Shown here piece after piece: positions 46,028 through 51,426 of a stretch of 51,426 bases of DNA (position 1 is its first letter; each line of letters begins with the position of its first letter). The DNA comes from Neolecta irregularis DAH-3 (taxonomy: Eukaryota; Ascomycota; Neolectomycetes; Neolectales; Neolectaceae). The notes beneath the pieces were generated by a model. That model searched no databases and had not been told where the DNA came from. It saw nothing but the letters and a program-made list of their open reading frames with translations. The stretch is taken from NCBI GenBank assembly GCA_001929475.1, contig LXFE01002711.1:1-51426 (forward strand), read 5' to 3'. Position numbers and translations under genes: made by a program.

Positions 46028-46464
46028 ATACAACGAATGATAATATTGATTTCCTTCCCCATATTGATTAGTTTATTTGCTTCCTCTTTTTGTCGGGTAT
46101 CATTGTTAGGCTATTTAGTTCGGAGAATCAATTCGTGTTGGATATATCTCGTCTTGTGACCATAATTCCGTGCCCATGACTATTCTCAATCACATTCTCA
46201 ATATCGCCCCCTGCATACGACGCCACACATCGAACATGTCGCGTTATATGGCTGGCTTGTATGTCAACAAGTAGAGGGAATTAGGCAAGCCTCTCTAAAG
46301 AATTTACACGAACCAAAACATTCACAGGGCACTCGGTACCTCTGCTCGGTAAACAACCCAATCTTAGTTTTCATCCTTCTTTGAATCACCCAGAGCCTGT
46401 CGCAGCCTCTTCACATTCGTTTACAACAAACTCTCGTTTACTCATTCAAGGCCTGTGCTTCGTT
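46028..46464. other. Intergenic: FKS1 3' flank and MADS-gene promoter
   Basis: About 440 nt. It contains T-rich runs after FKS1 and C/A-rich runs before the MADS gene. I see no conserved ORF or RNA gene. Confidence 0.4.
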
Positions 46465-47846
46465 ATGGGACGAAAGAAAATACAGGCATGCATTCTATCG
46501 CCATCGTTCACTTATCGTTATAGATTAGGAAAATCGGCGACCCCAAGACGAAATCAGTATGCATGAGATCATCAGACCGATAAAGTTAACGAACCAAGGT
46601 TACATTCACTCGACGGCGAAATGGTTTACTCAAGAAAGCCTATGAAATCTCGGTTTTGTGCGATACTCGGGTCGTCATATTGATGTTTGATCAGAAGGAC
46701 GCGTGCCATGTGGTACCGTTTGATCGTAAACATTCAAGTACTGACAAAGAATAGTACTCCACGATCAACGAGGAGAACAGTGCTGTTGATATGATGAACA
46801 TGTATATCAATAAAAGCTTCATTACGACAGATCCTCGACGTAATTTTGAGATTCCTTCAAACTTGACACCGGAACTGAAGTATTGCTCTGTCATCTTCAA
46901 ACTGCAGACTGACATTTCAAGCGGTGGTTTGCGAACCTGTCCTAACAAGAACCCCATTGCTATTGTTAACACGTATGAGGTCGTCCCTGCTCCATTAGAT
47001 GGTGAACAACAAATCGATGACTGCGATCTCGATGGATCAGAGCAGCTTCGCGTTCTTTCAAATCGTTTATACCATTCAGTTTCTGTAGGCTTGCCGGGAA
47101 TCAATTTGATTACACCAGCGTTAACTCATGATGGGGACACATTTTCTCCGAGACTTTCCTCTACAGGCTTTCCAACCCCAGAGTTAAATAATATGGCAGC
47201 AGATGATCCTGCTGGCCTCGGAATATTATCAGAGAACTTGATGTCAAACTTCAATGCACCACGACCACGTTCTACCTCGCCGCGAATGCACTCACCACAG
47301 ATGATGGGGCAGTCACAAAGAACCTGGAAGAAGCCAGTGGTAATGCAACCGAATGCAATGCGACAATCTCTTTCAGCCAGGTCAGATCACTTCCATCAAG
47401 CACAACCTCTAGCTCAAGCAGTTGACCGATCAGCTAAATTCGGAACCTCCCTTGGTCAGAATGTCAGGAGCCCCCTGGTTCAAGATCACAGAATATCAGC
47501 AACTGAAGATCCTAATGTAGATAGGAGCATGATGGATGTGAATTTTGATAGCTACTCTATAGGAAATCGACCATATATTACAGCTGCTATGGATGTATCA
47601 AATCCGGCCGTATACTCCACTGATTTCTTCGACGAACCACTTTCATCCGACTTTCACTTACAGCAAGTGGCTGGTCAGAGGAGATTGGCGGGCGACCGAG
47701 TTACTATTGAAGAACCTTGCTACGAATATTCTCATTATGGAAACATATTCACAAATGATACTGCGCAAGGAATGGGAGAGAATTGGTTGGTAGAGTCACC
47801 GGATACTAATCACTCGGTGGTAGACCAAGGGATGGCATGGATGTAG
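46465..47846 (+). CDS. MADS-box transcription factor (MEF2/Rlm1-like start, divergent box)
   Basis: A DNA-binding regulator. Four exons join: 46465-46485 (MGRKKIQ), 46524-46556 ([11 protein letters not shown]), an exon from 46599 ([18 protein letters not shown], then [14 protein letters not shown]) and, after a 42-nt intron, a long last exon ([12 protein letters not shown] onward) ending at 47846. Together the first three exons make a complete MADS box; the basic start MGRKKIQI and VLCD are MEF2/Rlm1-like, while KIGDPKTKS in place of the usual D-x-R-N-R is divergent. The rest is Ser/Pro/Gln/Asn-rich, like an activation region. The first intron must be GC-AG (46486-46523, donor GCATGC). In other fungi Rlm1 controls cell-wall genes; whether this one does is inference. 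Confidence 0.82.
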
Positions 47847-48009
47847 TGGGTCTTTATGTAAGATATTCGTGTTCGCTGGCTGGTTCGGGTGTAACAGTTA
47901 CAATGCATTTTATACAATTGTTTGAGCTTGAAACGGTTGGGTTAACAATTCTGCAATTTAAAGTCGAGATGAGACAGTAGATTTTCTCCTTCTATCCCAA
48001 TATGCACAT

Positions 48010-48498
48010 CTAAGCAGTCAAAGCCTTAGCGGCTACATTTGGATTGATCTTCTTTCCATCTTTGTTGTATCGAACACGTGGCGGGGGAATACGACTTCTT
48101 CGAGCCGTTACAGAACGAACTCTGTCAATGATCAATAATCGAAACAAGAGTCCAGCCTACCGGACGACGTGAGAGTGAACTGCACAAGAAATGCACCAAA
48201 CACTAGACCCATCAGCCGCTATGTCAATTTAAAGATTGGGCGTACATTTTAAGGTAAAGCTTGGGCAAAACATATTCCTGATAAACGCTGGCTTCTGAAA
48301 GGTCTCGAACAGCCGCGGCTTCGACAATATTTCGAACCGAAAATCGCTTAACGGCTTTGTCCTAAATTGGGTTCAGGACATATATTTCTTTGGTCAAAAT
48401 ACTTTTGGAACGCATCGCGAGCAGTTGTTGCATCTAACAGGCTTTACGTGACCTCTGCCTGTCTTGTTTCGTCCGTTGTTTCGCCGTTTGACAGACAT
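48010..48498 (-). CDS. RPS26: 40S ribosomal protein S26 (eS26)
   Basis: A small-subunit ribosomal protein near the mRNA exit channel. The ATG at 48498 starts [20 protein letters not shown], then [49 protein letters not shown] and [16 protein letters not shown], ending [18 protein letters not shown] and VAAKALTA. The zinc cysteines C-x2-C (CNNC) and C-x2-C (CISC) are present. Three introns are GT-AG; one of 43 nt lies just before the second cysteine pair. The family is highly conserved, so the identity is firm. The gene is convergent with the MADS gene (about 163 nt). Confidence 0.96.
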
Positions 48499-48977
48499 GC
48501 TAAATCGGGAGTGTTTAGACTTCGATTTTGGTGGTTGTCCTGCGGAAAACGCAGTCGGGGCATAATTAATGTGTATTGTCGACACATAATTAGCAGTCAT
48601 TCTGCCCGAGACATTCCGCAGGATAACCTCCACAATTTTCATCTCTTAGAAGCTATCTTTAGGATTCTGTGACCAATTTGTCCGTTCCAACCATCATCTC
48701 ACCAGAAGTTTCAAGAATATCTGGATGATCTCGTCTGCTGAATCTGAAATATGCTTGGCTGAGAGTTTATTCATGGATGAGGCTTGTCGGTTCTTTGGAG
48801 ATTCCATGCGCTACGGTAGAGGCTTCCTTCAGACCGCTTTCGCAGACCTCAATTGTCCCAGGAGCCCCGACCGTTCATTTACGTGTTTCCTCTAGTTAGC
48901 CTATGGTCTAAAACCTGCTTTCGTTAAAGCTATCATAGATAAATATAATCAGGTTATCTACTCTATTCAATACTTTC
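48499..48977. promoter_or_regulatory. Divergent promoter, RPS26 / CBS-PB1 gene
   Basis: About 480 nt between two divergent starts. A 48-codon frame extends upstream of the RPS26 ATG on the minus strand, but it lacks conservation with S26, whose N-terminus fits the ATG at 48498. Pyrimidine-rich segments lie on both sides. No obvious TATA box was found. Confidence 0.4.
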
Positions 48978-51221
48978 ATGAATATATCCGAGCCTGAACC
49001 CAAAAGATGGATGAGAAAGCGTGCAAGTAGAGCCGATGGAAAACGCCTACTCAAGTCTCTGACCTCATCTAAACATCAACATTCTCCACCCAGCAAGAGA
49101 ATGTCGACAGTCTCTTATCAGAAGAGAAAACCTCAGCAACCTCTCCCAAATTCCTCATCTCAAATTCCAGTGAGGGAAGGGACAGCTTCGTTCCCGACTA
49201 CTCCTGATGTTAGCGACCAACGTAAGCGTCAAAGCAAGAAAGATGAGGTATAGATACATATCCTATGCTCGCTTCCATGGTAATTGTTTATAGGCCATTA
49301 GAAGACGTCTTGAAGGGGAGCTGAACAAGAAGCGAGGAACTCCCAACACTCGAACTCGTTCCCACAAGAAACATGCCGCGGGAACAGTCATGGCTCTTCG
49401 ACCGTCTCCGCCATTGACGATCAAACCTGATCTGACGGTTGCCGAAGCTTCCCAAATAATGGCTGCTCGTCGCGAAGACTGTGTTCTTGTTATTGATGAT
49501 GAATCTCATCTCACCGGTATCTTCACAGCTAAGGATCTTGCATTCCGAGTCGTTGGCGCCGGCATCGATGCTCGGGACGTTACAATTGCTCAGATCATGA
49601 CTCCAAATCCCATGTGCGCTCGTCAAAGTACGTCAGCCACGGAGGCCTTGGATCTTATGGTCAAGCGAGGCTTTCGGCATTTAGTATATGTTACTGAAAT
49701 AATGCATTCTAATAAATAGCCCGTCTGTGATGAGGATGGCGATGTTTTGGGTGTTCTCGATATTACAAAGTGTTTCTATGAAGCCATGGAGAAGGTTGGC
49801 TTCCTATTGGAATATACACTAAGAATAGCTCGAACGGGCCTATGCCTCCTCTCGAAAACTCCACGATGCACTTGAAGGTGTCCAATCCGAATGGGGATCA
49901 TCACAGCAACCCATTCAAATCATGCAATACGTTGATGCTCTCAAACAAAAAATGTCAGGTCCTGATTTGTCGACTGTCCTTGATGGATCCATGCCAACAA
50001 TGGTCTCAGTTCGTACCTCTGTCCGAGAAGCGGCTGCCTTGATGAAAGAAAACCACACTACAGCTGTACTCGTTATGGATCAGAATAGCATTGCGGGTAT
50101 ATTCACTAGCAAAGACGTCGTCTTGCGGGTTATTGCCCCTGGACTGGATCCTGGAAACTGCAGCGTGGTCAGAGTGATGACTCCACATCCCGACATTGCC
50201 CCACTAGATTTAAGCATCTCAGCTGCCCTACGTAAGATGAATGGTACCTTTATAACTTTGATCTCATTAACCATATAGATGGCCACTATCTCAACCTCCC
50301 CGTTATGGATCACAATAAAGAAGTTATCGGCATTGTCGACGTTCTCAAGCTTACCTATGCTACCCTCGAACAGGTGGGGGCTCCCCTTTTAGGTTTTGTC
50401 CTGACAACCAGATTAACTCAATACAAGCCAATGATGGGGAAGGTCCCATGTGGAATAAATTTTGGAATTCGCTGGGAGACGGAGACACTGAATCTGCCCT
50501 CTCTGACGGTCAATCGGCAGCTCATCGGGCGGCCTCAGAACTTGCGGCAGGACGTGCCAGCTCTCCGCTTATATCACCAATACCTCAACTGCAAGACACG
50601 GCAATGGGTCAATCTGTATATCCTAACGATTCTGCATCACATTATCATCCCGATGATGGCTCAAACCTTGAAATCTCTCAGGAGTTACCGTTTGCCTTCA
50701 AATTTAAATCTCCAAAAGGCAAGGTCCATCGACTTCAGTTCAATGTCCGAGATGGTCTGAATGGGTTACGTTCAGTTATCTCAGAAAAACTCGGCCACGA
50801 AATTGAAGAAGTTGGGGGTCATTCAGTATTTGCCGTTAGTTATACCGACGACGAAGGCGATATTGTAGCCATTGAATCAGACCACGATTTTACTTTCGCG
50901 GTAGACCTAGCACGTCGTTTAGGACAGCAGAAAATCGATTTGTTCATCCACCATCCTAGCAAAGAAGTGCAATCTACGTCCGTGGCATCTCAAAGTGCTG
51001 TTGCTGTCGTTTCATCTACACCTACCGCGGAACTAGGCGATCTCCCCCAGACGGAATCAACAGCCACGAAAAAATCCGAAGAAAGATTGCCACCAATCGT
51101 ACAACCTACGCAACAAATTCCTGGAATACCGAATGAGCTGTTGTTGCCTGGTGCTGTAATTACACTCGCCATTGCCGTTGTTGGAGTGGCTATCATAAGC
51201 TTTGCTAGGAGGAGCAAGTAG
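48978..51221 (+). CDS. CBS-domain and PB1-domain protein with C-terminal membrane anchor
   Basis: Six exons (48978-49247, 49294-49683, 49720-49794, 49829-50243, 50279-50373, 50412-51221) give about 684 residues. The N-terminal 120 residues are basic and low-complexity. Two CBS pairs follow: the first (about 125-240) has TVAEASQIMAARREDCVLV, GIFTAKDLAFRVVGAG and QIMTPNPMCAR; the second (about 300-410) has SVREAAALMKENHTTAVLV, GIFTSKDVVLRVIAPG and RVMTPHPDIAPL. A PB1 domain (about 508-594) starts FAFKFKSPKGKVHRLQF. The last 25 residues hold one membrane helix (LLLPGAVITLAIAVVGVAII), a tail-anchor layout. Fungi have a family of CBS+PB1 proteins of unknown role; CBS pairs usually bind adenine nucleotides. 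All introns are GT-AG. Confidence 0.88.
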
Positions 51222-51426
51222 AATGAATCTGGAGACAGACGTTATGTCTAGCGAGCGGCCTTAGAGAAACAATAATAAAACCAAAATAAATTCAGTTGCA
51301 GCCACTTTTTAGCCAGAGTTTGATAAAATTCTGATTCTTAAATCAACTTGCCTGATGATAATATTATTGACCGAATTCTGACCGAAAATAAAAAAGAAAA
51401 GAAAAAATGCATTACCCGGGATTCTC
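51222..51426. other. 3' flank of the CBS-PB1 gene
   Basis: About 200 nt, A-rich, with AATAAA-like words (near 51270-51290) that would suit polyadenylation. Nothing else is seen before the window ends. Confidence 0.4.

Noticed and set aside
46691-47104. 137-codon ORF on the minus strand opposite the MADS gene
   Set aside because: It lies antisense to the real last exon, has no recognisable domain, and the plus strand has a complete conserved gene model.

Overview
This is nuclear DNA from a fungus, probably an ascomycete, gene-dense and moderately AT-rich. It carries about 23 protein-coding genes, most cut by many very short introns. Nearly all introns I resolved are about 34-48 nt, with donors like GTANGN and a CTAAC/CTGAC/CTGAT-like branch site close to the acceptor. 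The gene set (FKS1 glucan synthase, GH72 and GH17 wall enzymes, ATG26, OTU1, AMSH/sst2, SCOT, GCNA-type SprT protein) is typical of fungi, but the species cannot be fixed from the window. An early-diverging ascomycete (Taphrinomycotina-like) is a low-confidence guess.

Layout. 1-357: edge-truncated gene for a secreted protein (-). 358-1572: gene-poor stretch with a GC-rich palindromic tract and one doubtful spliced micro-ORF. 1573-18818: compact housekeeping block: VPS4 (-), prefoldin 6 (+), RPA34 (-), GRC3 (+), SCOT/OXCT1 (-), GAA1 (-), OTU1 (+), BUD20 (-), AMSH/sst2 (+), TRM44 (-), a TFIIIC triple-barrel subunit (-) and eIF2A (+). 19247-25107: wall-remodelling cluster of one GH17 enzyme and two tandem GH72+CBM43 glucanosyltransferases, all (+). 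25251-38804: MSH2 (-), ATG26 (+), FCP1 (+), MOG1 (+) and a GCNA-type SprT protein (-). 38805-46027: a long GC-richer promoter region and FKS1 (+). 46465-51221: a MADS-box factor (+), RPS26 (-) and a CBS-PB1 tail-anchored protein (+).

How the genes relate. Four genes act on wall beta-1,3-glucan: FKS1 makes it, and the GH72 pair and the GH17 enzyme remodel it. The MADS-box gene sits directly downstream of FKS1. RPA34 (RNA polymerase I) and GRC3 (rRNA processing) are divergent from a roughly 96-nt promoter. VPS4 and AMSH both serve ESCRT/endosomal sorting.

The most unusual signal is splicing. Conserved protein sequence forces at least three GC-AG introns (MADS box, GH17, first GH72 gene). One apparent GA-AG intron (SCOT), one apparent GT-TG intron (OTU1) and two unresolved first introns (eIF2A, first GH72) also occur. 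All exon joins are my own reading of frames and conserved motifs; no alignment, transcript or database search was possible.
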